Assembly (NCBI GenBank): GCA_031553505.1
Contig: JAVBLP010000001.1
Coordinates: 1 to 64,000, forward strand
Source: JAVBLP01 sp031553505
GTDB taxonomy: Bacteria > Elusimicrobiota > Endomicrobiia > Endomicrobiales > Endomicrobiaceae
Direction: 5' to 3'
Length of the DNA: 64,000 nucleotides
A program made the position numbers and the translations under genes. This document shows, piece after piece, positions 9,195-16,175 of the stretch; positions within the stretch are counted from its first letter, which is position 1; each line of letters begins with the position of its first letter. Under the pieces are notes generated by a model. It was not told the DNA's origin. It worked only from the letters and a program-made list of their open reading frames with translations, and did no database searches.

Positions 9195-9317
9195 TTTTGT
9201 TCCTTTTCATAAAATATTAAGAACAATTTATCAGTTTTTGTTCCTATTGTCAACGCAACAGGAACAAATTTAAAAGTTTTGTTCCTGTGTATATTAAAAC
9301 AGGAACATTTTAAAATA
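9195..9317. repeat. Three 41-bp repeats with six alternating GTTCCT/AGGAAC half-sites upstream of fic
   Basis: TTTTGTTCCT begins at 9195, 9236 and 9277, an exact 41-bp period. Each unit also has the inverted half-site AGGAAC: 9219 (AAGAAC, one mismatch), 9260 and 9301. The six half-sites therefore start at 9199, 9219, 9240, 9260, 9281 and 9301, alternating in orientation and 20 or 21 bp apart, about two helical turns. The first unit overlaps the fic RBS and the second the promoter. This is the layout expected for a cooperative operator; the binding protein is not known. Confidence 0.8.
9225..9253 (-). promoter_or_regulatory. fic promoter
   Basis: On the minus strand a perfect -35 TTGACA (9253-9248) is followed after 17 bases by TAAATT (9230-9225). 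Half-site 9240-9245 lies in the spacer and half-site 9219-9224 just downstream of the -10, so a bound protein would block RNA polymerase. Confidence 0.65.
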
Positions 9318-9357
9318 CATACAATTATTAAGTAAACTCATAACTAGTTTTTGGAAA

Positions 9358-10212
9358 TTAAATATAACTTTTTACCAGTTTCCCAAGCTTTGCCTGCCTG
9401 TCAGCGCTGCGTTTATACAACGGCGTTTTATCGGTTTTATTGGCGTCAAGCTGTTCTTCAAAAACAGGCCTGCCGGCTGTGTAGTAAACGCCAAGGCCTA
9501 TTTTGCCTTCTTTTACGGCAAGCGCGAAAGCCGCGTTGCGGTCTGACGGGTTATGGTTCTCTATATAATAGGTGTTATCTTTAAACCACTGCAAAGTGTT
9601 CAGCTTATTAAAGCTTACGCATGGCTGCAAAATGTCCACAAGCGCGTAGCCTTTATGCTGTATCGCCTGCTTTAAAATGTTTTTTGTAAATTCCATATCT
9701 CCGGAAAACGCCCTTGCGACAAAACTCGCGTTCATCGCGATTGCGACAGCCAACGGATTGAAAGGCTGCTCAAAAACGCCGTCCACCTGGATATTTGTTT
9801 TAATACCCAAAGAGCTTGTAGGCGAAGCCTGCCCTTTTGTGAGGCCGTATATCATATTATTGTGCACAATATTCGTAATATCGGGGTTGCGGCGCATAGT
9901 CGCAAGAAAATGATTGCCGCCTTCGCCGTACATATCGCCGTCGCCGCTTTCTGCGATAACGGTTAATCCGGTATTTGACGCTTTTGCCGCAACCGCCGCA
10001 GGCAAAGCCCTGCCGTGCAAACCGTTAAAGTAACTTACTTTCATATATTGCGGGATTTTTGCCGCCTGCCCTATGCCGGAAACCATCAAAAGATTATCCG
10101 GCTTAATGCCGAGTTCTTCAACGGCGCTTTTTAAGATAGAAAGTATCGCAAAGTTGCCGCAGCCTGGGCACCACGCATTATCAACGCCTTGGATATCGTA
10201 TATACTTGCCAT
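9358..10212 (-). CDS. korB: 2-oxoacid:ferredoxin oxidoreductase, beta (TPP-binding) subunit
   Basis: 284 residues. Residues 91-100 hold the thiamine-diphosphate motif GDGDMYGEGG with the downstream N-N-x-x-Y-G-L-T-x-G segment (HNNMIYGLTKGQ). C15 and C18 (WCPGCGN) and a later Cys in 'LQPCVSFN' would ligate a 4Fe-4S cluster; the 'SGIGC' cysteine of many relatives is Gln49 here (SGIGQAAK). The enzyme oxidatively decarboxylates a 2-oxoacid to its acyl-CoA and reduces ferredoxin. The two-gene gamma-alpha plus beta layout matches KorAB-type enzymes, but 2-oxoglutarate versus branched-chain or other oxoacids cannot be decided from sequence alone. Strong RBS AGAGGAGG. Confidence 0.9.
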   Translation of the reverse strand: MASIYDIQGVDNAWCPGCGNFAILSILKSAVEELGIKPDNLLMVSGIGQAAKIPQYMKVSYFNGLHGRALPAAVAAKASNTGLTVIAESGDGDMYGEGGNHFLATMRRNPDITNIVHNNMIYGLTKGQASPTSSLGIKTNIQVDGVFEQPFNPLAVAIAMNASFVARAFSGDMEFTKNILKQAIQHKGYALVDILQPCVSFNKLNTLQWFKDNTYYIENHNPSDRNAAFALAVKEGKIGLGVYYTAGRPVFEEQLDANKTDKTPLYKRSADRQAKLGKLVKSYI

Positions 10213-10504
10213 ATTATCCTCCTCTCTTTTTTAACAATTTAATTTTCCTTACTGCCGAGGGATCTTTGCAGAAAAAGAGTATTACATACCCTTAAATCCG
10301 GCTTACTTTTAAAAAGTAAGCAAATCGCCGGCCGGTTTGTATTTGCTTGTGTTTTATCGGCGGTTTCGGAACTCCAAAAACAATGTAAATGCAATTAAGG
10401 TATTTTTGCCAGACAACCGAAACCGCGCAAACCCTCAAAACGCTGCACTCATAAACCCGCAAAAAGGCCGGAATTAACGGCAAAGAGCTTATTTTATTCC
10501 ATTC
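10213..10504. repeat. Structured repeat between korA and korB
   Basis: 292 non-coding bases. A perfect 21-nt hairpin sequence GCTTACTTTT-A-AAAAGTAAGC lies at 10301-10321. A second stem pairs CGGTTTCGG (10361-10369) with CCGAAACCG near 10417-10425. Bases 10352-10374 are identical to 12407-12429 upstream of korA. In the korA-korB transcript this would be a folded spacer that could set the subunit ratio. A short open frame inside is a chance frame. Confidence 0.65.
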
Positions 10505-12202
10505 TTACCTATTCACTAACTTCTTCAATTCTTCTGCGACTTTATCGGCGCTGAACGGCAGACCGTCATATTTTCGGATATTTCCGGATGCCCTGATATC
10601 GGTAAATTTGCGTACAAGGCTTTCAAACTGACCGGTCGCGTTTTGCTCGACAAAAATTACTTTTTCCGCTTTTTGTAGGTACTCTTTAGTCATCTTATTA
10701 AGAGGAAAAACCTGCTTATAATACAACAGCGATATTCTGTCATTATTTATCATCTCTAAAGCTTCTTTGAGCATGTGTACCGTTGAACCCCAGCATATCA
10801 CAAGAACTTCATAATCAGGTTCTCCTATAAGTTCGGGCTTAACAACCTCGTCAAGCATAGCGTCATACTTTTTAAGGCGTTTTTCATGCATAGCTTTTCT
10901 CATGCCTTCGCTTTCGGTTATTCTGCCGGTTTCGTCGTGCTCATCGCTGTCCGCGCAGGCAAAACCCTTTCCGTAGCCGGGCACGCCCCTTGGCGACACG
11001 CCGTTCGGGGTAATTCTGTAACGCATATAATCAGCCGGCATTTCAAAGATATGTTTCACGGGAGTTTCCGGAAGATTTACCGTGTCGCAGTTAAAAATGG
11101 AATCGGTTAAGTACTGGTCGCTCAAAACAAAAACCGGGCTCTGGTATTTATCAGCAATATCAAACGCTTTATGCATCATCGAAACGCAGTCCTCAGGGTT
11201 TCCCGGAGCAAAAACCGCCCTTGGAAATTCGCCGTGGCCGGAATAAAGGGCAAGCTCCAAATCCGCCTGTTCCGTCCTTGTGGGAAGGCCCGTGGCGGGC
11301 CCCGGCCTTTGCGCCAAATGTATCACAACGGGAATTTCCGTTGCCGCGGCAAGGCTTACGCCTTCGCACATCAAAGCAAAACCTCCACCCGATGTGGAAA
11401 CGGCGCTTCTCGCGCCGGCATAAGCGGCACCAACCGACATATTTATCGCGGCGATTTCATCTTCCGCCTGTTCTACGATAACGCCGAATTCGTTTTGGTT
11501 TCTGGCAAGAAAAGCAAAAAAATTTGTGCCGGGCGTCATCGGATAAGACGCTATAAAATCACAGCCTCCAGCCAGCGCGCCGATACCCAAAGCGTCAGCG
11601 CCGCTGATAAGCATTTTTTTATCCGGATTCGGGTTTGGGGTTACTTCTATAGCCAGTTCCGTTAGTATACCGGCGGCTATCTCATATCCTTTTTTGCCCG
11701 CCGCTATATTTTTATCGACAACTTCGGCGCCTTTTTTGCCGAAGCTGTCCCTTATTATCTTTTCAAGGTGCGCGAAATCCGCTTTAAAAAGCCCTAAAAT
11801 TATGCCGCTTGCGATAATATTGGTAAAAATCGCCCCGCCGATTTCTTTAGCGGATTTTGAAAGCGGAACGTCAATAAAAGGTTTGCCTATATCTCCGATT
11901 ACTTCTTTATCGGCAAGTATCGCGGTGGTGTCGGTAATTCTGTGGTATAAATGTTCGTACGCTTCTTTGTCGAAAGGGACAAAAATATCTATCCTGTCGC
12001 AGTAGCAGTCTTTTGGCTTGCTTGTAACTCTGAGCTGTGTTGAGTTGCTGCCGCCGCGTACGCGCGACATGTATTCTTTTGAGGTAAAAAGGTTAAATCC
12101 TGCGGTTTTGAAGATTTTTGAAACTACGTTTTCAACGGTTTGTATCCCTGCGCCGGCTTCCCCGCACAAAACTACGCTTATGTCGTCTTTGTATTTTCGC
12201 AT
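10505..12202 (-). CDS. korA: 2-oxoacid:ferredoxin oxidoreductase, fused gamma-alpha subunit
   Basis: 565 residues. The N-terminal about 185 residues are the gamma domain ('VVLCGEAGAGIQTVENVVSK', 'MSRVRGGSNSTQLRV'). A short linker then leads to the alpha pyrimidine-binding domain (about 195-390, 'ISGADALGIGALAGGCDF', 'ASYPMTPGTNFFAF', 'EDEIAAINMSVGAAYAGAR') and the C-terminal domain II. This fusion is the standard KorA architecture. It catalyses ferredoxin-linked 2-oxoacid oxidation with KorB, which follows 292 bases downstream. ATG 12202 has AAAAGGAG upstream. It fits a fermentative anaerobe using ferredoxin. Confidence 0.92.
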   Translation of the reverse strand: MRKYKDDISVVLCGEAGAGIQTVENVVSKIFKTAGFNLFTSKEYMSRVRGGSNSTQLRVTSKPKDCYCDRIDIFVPFDKEAYEHLYHRITDTTAILADKEVIGDIGKPFIDVPLSKSAKEIGGAIFTNIIASGIILGLFKADFAHLEKIIRDSFGKKGAEVVDKNIAAGKKGYEIAAGILTELAIEVTPNPNPDKKMLISGADALGIGALAGGCDFIASYPMTPGTNFFAFLARNQNEFGVIVEQAEDEIAAINMSVGAAYAGARSAVSTSGGGFALMCEGVSLAAATEIPVVIHLAQRPGPATGLPTRTEQADLELALYSGHGEFPRAVFAPGNPEDCVSMMHKAFDIADKYQSPVFVLSDQYLTDSIFNCDTVNLPETPVKHIFEMPADYMRYRITPNGVSPRGVPGYGKGFACADSDEHDETGRITESEGMRKAMHEKRLKKYDAMLDEVVKPELIGEPDYEVLVICWGSTVHMLKEALEMINNDRISLLYYKQVFPLNKMTKEYLQKAEKVIFVEQNATGQFESLVRKFTDIRASGNIRKYDGLPFSADKVAEELKKLVNR

Positions 12203-12550
12203 TTGCTAAGCTCCTTTTGTTGGTTGCAAACCAACACACGCTTTCGCTTTCAGCAAGTTACTCTAAAGAGGTATTATCCCTGAACCCGCTGTTTTTTGCC
12301 AGATGACGCAAAAGTATCAAAACTTTTCGCCTTTTAGGCGAGTCATTTTTTGCACGAGCCCAAAAAGTAACCAAAAAGTCCCGCCGCTCGAATGCGTTCA
12401 CTTATATTTTATCGGCGGTTTCGGAACTCGCGAAATAGCCCCGTAAAACAATATCGGGAATTTCGCTCAAACAACCGAAACCGTCATTAATCTTCAAAAA
12501 TATTTCGTTCACAGACTCGCATTAATGCGGCTTTAACTCCTTTATTAAAA
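12203..12550. repeat. Repeat-rich intergenic region upstream of korA
   Basis: No gene seen here. The text contains GGCGAGTCATTTTTTGC (also as GGCGAGTTACTTTT near 34923 and GGCGAATTACTTTTTGCC near 56415), 'AAAAAGTAACCAAAAAGTCC', a 23-bp block (12407-12429) identical to 10352-10374, and CCGAAACCG (near 12474-12482) that pairs with CGGTTTCGG at 12416-12424. It ends with GCGGCTTTAACTCC, like GGCGACTTTAACTGC near 35123. The organisation matches the copies at 10.3 and 35.0 kb, so this is one composite repeat family. Any korA promoter must lie within it. Confidence 0.6.
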
Positions 12551-12722
12551 GAACAATTGTTATTAGTTAAAGTTGGCATTTGGGCTTTAAGGTTTAGCGC
12601 GAGGCGAGGCTTGCACCGGCGATGTGTACCGCAGTACAGCGAAGCGTTGGGTACATAAGCCGGCGCATAACGAAGCCACAGCCTAAAACTTGAAGCTGTT
12701 ATAAACTAAAAATTGTCGGCAA
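12551..12722. repeat. Long imperfect palindrome overlapping the rubrerythrin stop codon
   Basis: Inner arms TGTACC (12625-12630) and GGTACA (12650-12655) sit inside longer imperfect arms: GCTTTAAGGTTTAG near 12584-12597 against CTAAAACTTGAAGC near 12683-12696 (12/14 paired). Similarity continues outward to ACAATT/AATTGT ends. The right end includes the rubrerythrin TAG stop (12706-12708) and last codons, so the repeat supplies the gene's 3' end. It may also act as terminator or mRNA stabiliser. Confidence 0.5.
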
Positions 12723-13284
12723 GCTCTTCCATAAACGACTTCGGATGCAAGCAAGCGGGACACTTTTCAAGCGCTTCCCTGCTTTCATAAACGTATCCGC
12801 AGTTACGGCATTTCCATCTTATAGGGGCGTCTTTTTTGAAAACTCTTTCATTGTCTATATTGTCGAGAAGTTCAAGGTATCTTGTTTCGTGGTGTTTTTC
12901 AACTTCGGATATGAAGTTAAAGCACGCCGCGATTTCCGTAAAACCTTCTTCCATGGCGACTTTCGCGTGGGCAGGGTAAAGTTTTGAATGTTCTTCATTT
13001 TCGCCCATAGCCGCTTCTTTAAGGTTTTCCGCGGTGGAGCCGATTTTTCCGGCAGGGTAAGTGGCGGTAATTTCAAGGTCGCCGCCTTCCAAATATTTAA
13101 AAAACCTTTTCGCGTGTTCTTTTTCATTGTCGGCGGTTTCCAAAAAAATCGCCGAAATCTGCTCAAAACCTTCTTTTTTTGCTGCAGACGCGAAATAGGT
13201 ATACCTGTTTCTTGCCTGCGATTCCCCCGCAAAAGACGCGAGCAAATTCTTTTCCGTTTTTGTTCCTTTAACTGACTTTGCCAT
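12706..13284 (-). CDS. rbr: Rubrerythrin
   Basis: 192 residues from ATG 13284, chosen for its perfect GGAGGT RBS and the family start (MAKSVKGTKTEKNL). The N-terminal four-helix diiron domain has both ExxH-type ligand sets ('ESQARNRYTYF...NEKEHAKRFF' and 'ENEEHSKLY...EVEKHHE'). The C-terminal rubredoxin-like domain has CRNCGY and CPAC pairs (about 158-177). Rubrerythrin reduces H2O2 to water with electrons from rubredoxin in the cytosol of anaerobes. It is the last gene of the perR-led oxygen-defence cluster, 36 bases after superoxide reductase. Confidence 0.96.
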   Translation of the reverse strand: MAKSVKGTKTEKNLLASFAGESQARNRYTYFASAAKKEGFEQISAIFLETADNEKEHAKRFFKYLEGGDLEITATYPAGKIGSTAENLKEAAMGENEEHSKLYPAHAKVAMEEGFTEIAACFNFISEVEKHHETRYLELLDNIDNERVFKKDAPIRWKCRNCGYVYESREALEKCPACLHPKSFMEELADNF

Positions 13285-13319
13285 TGTGCTACCTCCGTGT
13301 ATTATTCGTATGTCAAAAT

Positions 13320-13763
13320 TTACATTATCTCTACTTCGTTGTACCAATTACCGTGAATGTTGCAGTTTTCTATCACCTGTATTTTGCCTTTCGTGCCTTC
13401 TTTAAGATGGACCACCGCGGCAGGATTTACATCAGCCGTTAACTCCATTGAACCGATATATTTGTTGTCGTGATAAAAAACAATCGCTGTGATATGGTGT
13501 TCCGGAAGCGCGGGATGTAAAATTTCGCCTATTTTAACGTGAACGTCAACGCAGCCGCTGCCGGGAATCAATCCGCATTTTTCAACCACGGTCATAGCGG
13601 GAATATGCTTCTTTTCCGTTTCGCCTGATTCCGCTTTAAAATCCGGCATTTTATAGGCGTCTTCTTTTTCAATGAAAACATTCTTCATGTGGCATATCGG
13701 GCATTGTTCCTTATTTCCGTCCAAAGCAATGTAGCCGCAAACCTTACATACTAAACCTTTCAT
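13320..13763 (-). CDS. Superoxide reductase with N-terminal rubredoxin-like zinc/iron knuckle
   Basis: 147 residues from ATG 13763 (MKGLVCKVCGY), with GGAGGGG directly upstream. Residues 6-24 hold two CxxC-type pairs (CKVCGY and CPIC), a small rubredoxin-like metal site. The C-terminal SOR domain has the mononuclear iron ligands: His in KKHIP, His in LHPALPEHHI, and Cys/His in CNIHG. The protein reduces superoxide to peroxide without making O2, and rubrerythrin downstream would remove the peroxide. It differs from classic desulfoferrodoxin in its N-terminal knuckle sequence. Co-transcription with rbr and fprA supports the role. Confidence 0.93.
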   Translation of the reverse strand: MKGLVCKVCGYIALDGNKEQCPICHMKNVFIEKEDAYKMPDFKAESGETEKKHIPAMTVVEKCGLIPGSGCVDVHVKIGEILHPALPEHHITAIVFYHDNKYIGSMELTADVNPAAVVHLKEGTKGKIQVIENCNIHGNWYNEVEIM

Positions 13764-13839
13764 AACCCCTCCCCCGTATTTTTTAACGACAAAGCACAAA
13801 GCCGAAATAAAACACAACTATTATTTACCGGCCATTCGC

Positions 13840-14280
13840 TTATTTTATAAAGTATCCCGAAATTTTCCAGCTGCCGTCAGCTTCTTTCATCAAAGCAAGC
13901 GTTTCGATTATCGCCTGTTTTTCCAAAATTACCGTACCGTACTGGATTATAACGTACTCTCCCTGCGGGCTGTTTGGAAGTTCCGTTTCAAAGAACATAT
14001 TCAATTCTTTTCTCTTGGAAGCAGGTCCGAGGGGTTTGCGGAAAGAGTTCATATTGTTCATCCAATTATCTATTGTTATCTGGGTTTTTAAATATGATGA
14101 AGATTCGTCATAACACTGGTTGTACCAGCCTTTATCGAGCTTTTCCAGCCAGCCTGCGCCGGTTTCTCTTACGGCTTTTACGTCCACGCCTTTGGGAAGG
14201 TTAACTTTATCCGTTTTGCAGCATCCTGAAAAAATCCCCGCGGCCAACAATAATGCGCAAATTGCCAAATACTTTTTCAT
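13840..14280 (-). CDS. DUF4019-like lipoprotein
   Basis: 146 residues. Signal peptide with lipobox SGC (Cys20, followed by another Cys), so a predicted envelope lipoprotein. The mature part has the DUF4019 pattern: 'ETGAGWLEKLDKGWYNQCYDES...FK', a conserved W near 75, 'FRKPLG', then beta strands ending 'LMKEADGSWKISGYFIK'. Molecular function is unknown for the family. It sits between fprA and superoxide reductase within the oxygen-defence cluster, same strand, with a good RBS (GGAGAGG). A link to oxidative defence is only by position. Confidence 0.75.
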   Translation of the reverse strand: MKKYLAICALLLAAGIFSGCCKTDKVNLPKGVDVKAVRETGAGWLEKLDKGWYNQCYDESSSYLKTQITIDNWMNNMNSFRKPLGPASKRKELNMFFETELPNSPQGEYVIIQYGTVILEKQAIIETLALMKEADGSWKISGYFIK

Positions 14281-14302
14281 CTCTTTTCCTCTCCGTTATA
14301 AT

Positions 14303-15496
14303 TTAACTGCCTTTTATTTTTAACGCGAAATTTTTACCCGCTTCAAAACATTTATCCAGATCTTCTTTTGAAGGCGCGTACGTTGCTTTTACGCCTTCCA
14401 AAACTTTTTCCGCGCCTGTTTGCGCGACATAATCTTCGATATTTTTTACCGCCTCGCCGCTCCATCCGTATGAGCCGAAAGCAAAAAATTTGCGCCCTTT
14501 CGGTTTAAAGCCTTTAAAGAAATGCAAAAAGCCCGCGATAACGGGAAGCATATCCCCGTCATGCGTGGAAGAGCCGAAAATAAAACCTTTACAGTCGAGC
14601 ATATAGGTGGCGATGTCGGTTCTGTCGCATTTCGTAACGTCAAACAAAAACGCTTCTACGCCTTCCGAAGTGATGCCTTCAAGTATCTTTTTTGCCATTT
14701 TTTCCGTTGAATGCCACATTGTTTCATACACTACGGCTACTTTGTTTTCCGTTGAGTTTGCCGCCCAGTAAAAGTATTTCTGCATAATTTCGGGGATGTG
14801 TTTGCGCCAGACAAGCCCGTGGCTTGGCGCTATTATTTCTATCTGCAAATTCATCTTTTGGATCGCGTTAAGTTTTGCGGTTATAAGCTGTCCGAAAGGC
14901 CAGAGAATGCTGGCATAATACTTTCTTGCTTCGTAAAATAATACGCCCAAATCCACTTCGTCGTCAAAAACTTTATTCGTGGCGTAATGTTGTCCGAAAC
15001 CGTCGTTTGAAAACAAAATTTTATCAAACGCTGAGTACGTAAACATGCTGTCAGGCCAGTGAATCATCGGAACATCTATAAAATCAAGAGTCCTTTTGCC
15101 GATATTTACGTTTTGCCCGATTTTTACGGAAGTCCAGTCCCCCGTAACGCCGTAATATTTTAAAAGCCCTAGCCTTGCCTTTTCCGTACCGTAAAATTTC
15201 GCGTTAGGGCAAAGTTTTACAAGCTCCGGAAAGGAGCCGGAATGGTCAGGCTCTATGTGGTTAATGATAATAACTTCTATTTTGGAAGGATCAACGATTT
15301 GTTTTATGTTTTCGGCAAACTCATTAAAAAAATCTTTATGCACCGCGTCTATAAGCGTAATTTTTTCATCCATTATGAGGTAAGAATTATAAGTAACGCC
15401 CCTGTTTGTCGTAAATGTACTGCCGTGAAAATGCCTTACGTTCCAGTCAACGCAGCCTACTGAATATACGCCGTCTTTTATCAAATGCGCGGTCAT
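14303..15496 (-). CDS. fprA: Flavodiiron protein (O2/NO reductase) FprA
   Basis: 397 residues from ATG 15496 (MTAHLIKDGVYSVGC), with AAGGAGA upstream. The N-terminal metallo-beta-lactamase-type diiron domain has H80-x-E82-x-D84-H85 (HIEPDHSGS), and further ligands in 'MIHWPDSMFTY' and 'PSHGLVW'. The C-terminal flavodoxin domain (about 255-397) begins 'KVAVVYETMWHSTEKMA' and binds FMN. In anaerobes such proteins reduce O2 to water (or NO to N2O) with rubredoxin electrons; rubredoxin is encoded in the same cluster. No extra C-terminal rubredoxin or flavin-reductase domain is fused. Confidence 0.95.
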   Translation of the reverse strand: MTAHLIKDGVYSVGCVDWNVRHFHGSTFTTNRGVTYNSYLIMDEKITLIDAVHKDFFNEFAENIKQIVDPSKIEVIIINHIEPDHSGSFPELVKLCPNAKFYGTEKARLGLLKYYGVTGDWTSVKIGQNVNIGKRTLDFIDVPMIHWPDSMFTYSAFDKILFSNDGFGQHYATNKVFDDEVDLGVLFYEARKYYASILWPFGQLITAKLNAIQKMNLQIEIIAPSHGLVWRKHIPEIMQKYFYWAANSTENKVAVVYETMWHSTEKMAKKILEGITSEGVEAFLFDVTKCDRTDIATYMLDCKGFIFGSSTHDGDMLPVIAGFLHFFKGFKPKGRKFFAFGSYGWSGEAVKNIEDYVAQTGAEKVLEGVKATYAPSKEDLDKCFEAGKNFALKIKGS

Positions 15497-15572
15497 AGGA
15501 ATCTCCTTTATAGCTTGATGCATAAACGCATAGGATGCGTGCGTGCATTGCAATTGCAAAAACATCTAATTT

Positions 15573-15752
15573 TCATTTTTTGTTTGCCAGGCAAGATGGG
15601 CATTCGTCATATTCAGGCAAATACTCCGCTTTGCATTCCCTGCATATTTTAATATTGTTTTTTACGCCGCAGGGCTTGCAAAAACCAGGCTCTAAACAGC
15701 CGTTTTTAAGTTCCGGAGTGCAATGCGGGCAGACGCACTTTTTCTTTTCCAT
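15573..15752 (-). CDS. 59-residue Cys-rich zinc-ribbon-like mini-protein
   Basis: A short gene read on the minus strand from ATG 15752 to TGA at 15573, starting one base after the nifU stop. It has ten cysteines in 59 residues: C6/C8/C11 (CVCPHC), C19, C25/C28 (CKPC), C37/C40 (CREC) and C51/C54 (CPSC). The paired CxxC knuckles suggest two small zinc- or iron-binding ribbons. No family is recognised with certainty. Its place between nifU and fprA suggests a metal-binding or electron-transfer accessory in the oxygen-defence operon; this is inference. The dense, regularly spaced Cys pattern in one frame supports it being real. Confidence 0.7.
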   Translation of the reverse strand: MEKKKCVCPHCTPELKNGCLEPGFCKPCGVKNNIKICRECKAEYLPEYDECPSCLANKK

Positions 15753-15753
15753 A

Positions 15754-16131
15754 TTATTTACCTGATTTGGATTTGTAGTTTTCTATAGCTTTGTGAAGAG
15801 CGTCCGCGCCCAAGTTGGAGCAGTGCATTTTGTTTGGCGGAAGGCCGCCCAAAGCTTCGGCAACCTGTTCGTTGGTAAGCTGCATGGCTTCGTCAAGCGT
15901 TCTGCCTTTTGCCATCTCGGCAACCATGGAAGAAACCGCTATAGCCGCGCCGCAGCCGAAAGTTTTAAATTTTACGTCATCAAGCTTATTATCCTTAACC
16001 TTGATATAAAAAGTCATCATATCGCCGCACACAGGATTTCCTACTTCTCCTACGCCGTCTGCATCCGTAATTTCGCCGACATTGCGCGGATTTGCAAAAT
16101 GGTCCATAACTTTTTCAGAATAAAAAGGCAT
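15754..16131 (-). CDS. nifU: NifU/IscU-type Fe-S cluster scaffold
   Basis: 125 residues, the length of an IscU/NifU N-terminal domain alone. All three cluster-ligand cysteines are present: C35 (NPVCGD), C60 (FGCGAA) and C104 (MHCSNL), with the Asp in CGD. It assembles 2Fe-2S/4Fe-4S clusters on sulfide delivered by a cysteine desulfurase. RBS GGGGGA precedes ATG 16131. It directly follows the nifS-like gene, as in minimal Isc/Nif systems of anaerobes; no HscAB, ferredoxin or IscA genes are here. Since the neighbouring NifS-like protein lacks its PLP lysine, the sulfur donor is uncertain. Confidence 0.93.
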   Translation of the reverse strand: MPFYSEKVMDHFANPRNVGEITDADGVGEVGNPVCGDMMTFYIKVKDNKLDDVKFKTFGCGAAIAVSSMVAEMAKGRTLDEAMQLTNEQVAEALGGLPPNKMHCSNLGADALHKAIENYKSKSGK

Positions 16132-16175
16132 GCTTCCCCCAAGCTATTTATTGATTGTTGTTTATTACTTATTAA

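Noticed and set aside
10292..10483. 63-codon frame between korA and korB
   Set aside because: Located in repeat hairpins, no RBS, no recognisable protein pattern.
12855..13232. 125-codon frame inside rubrerythrin
   Set aside because: Lys/Arg-rich shadow of the rbr frame with no RBS or motif.
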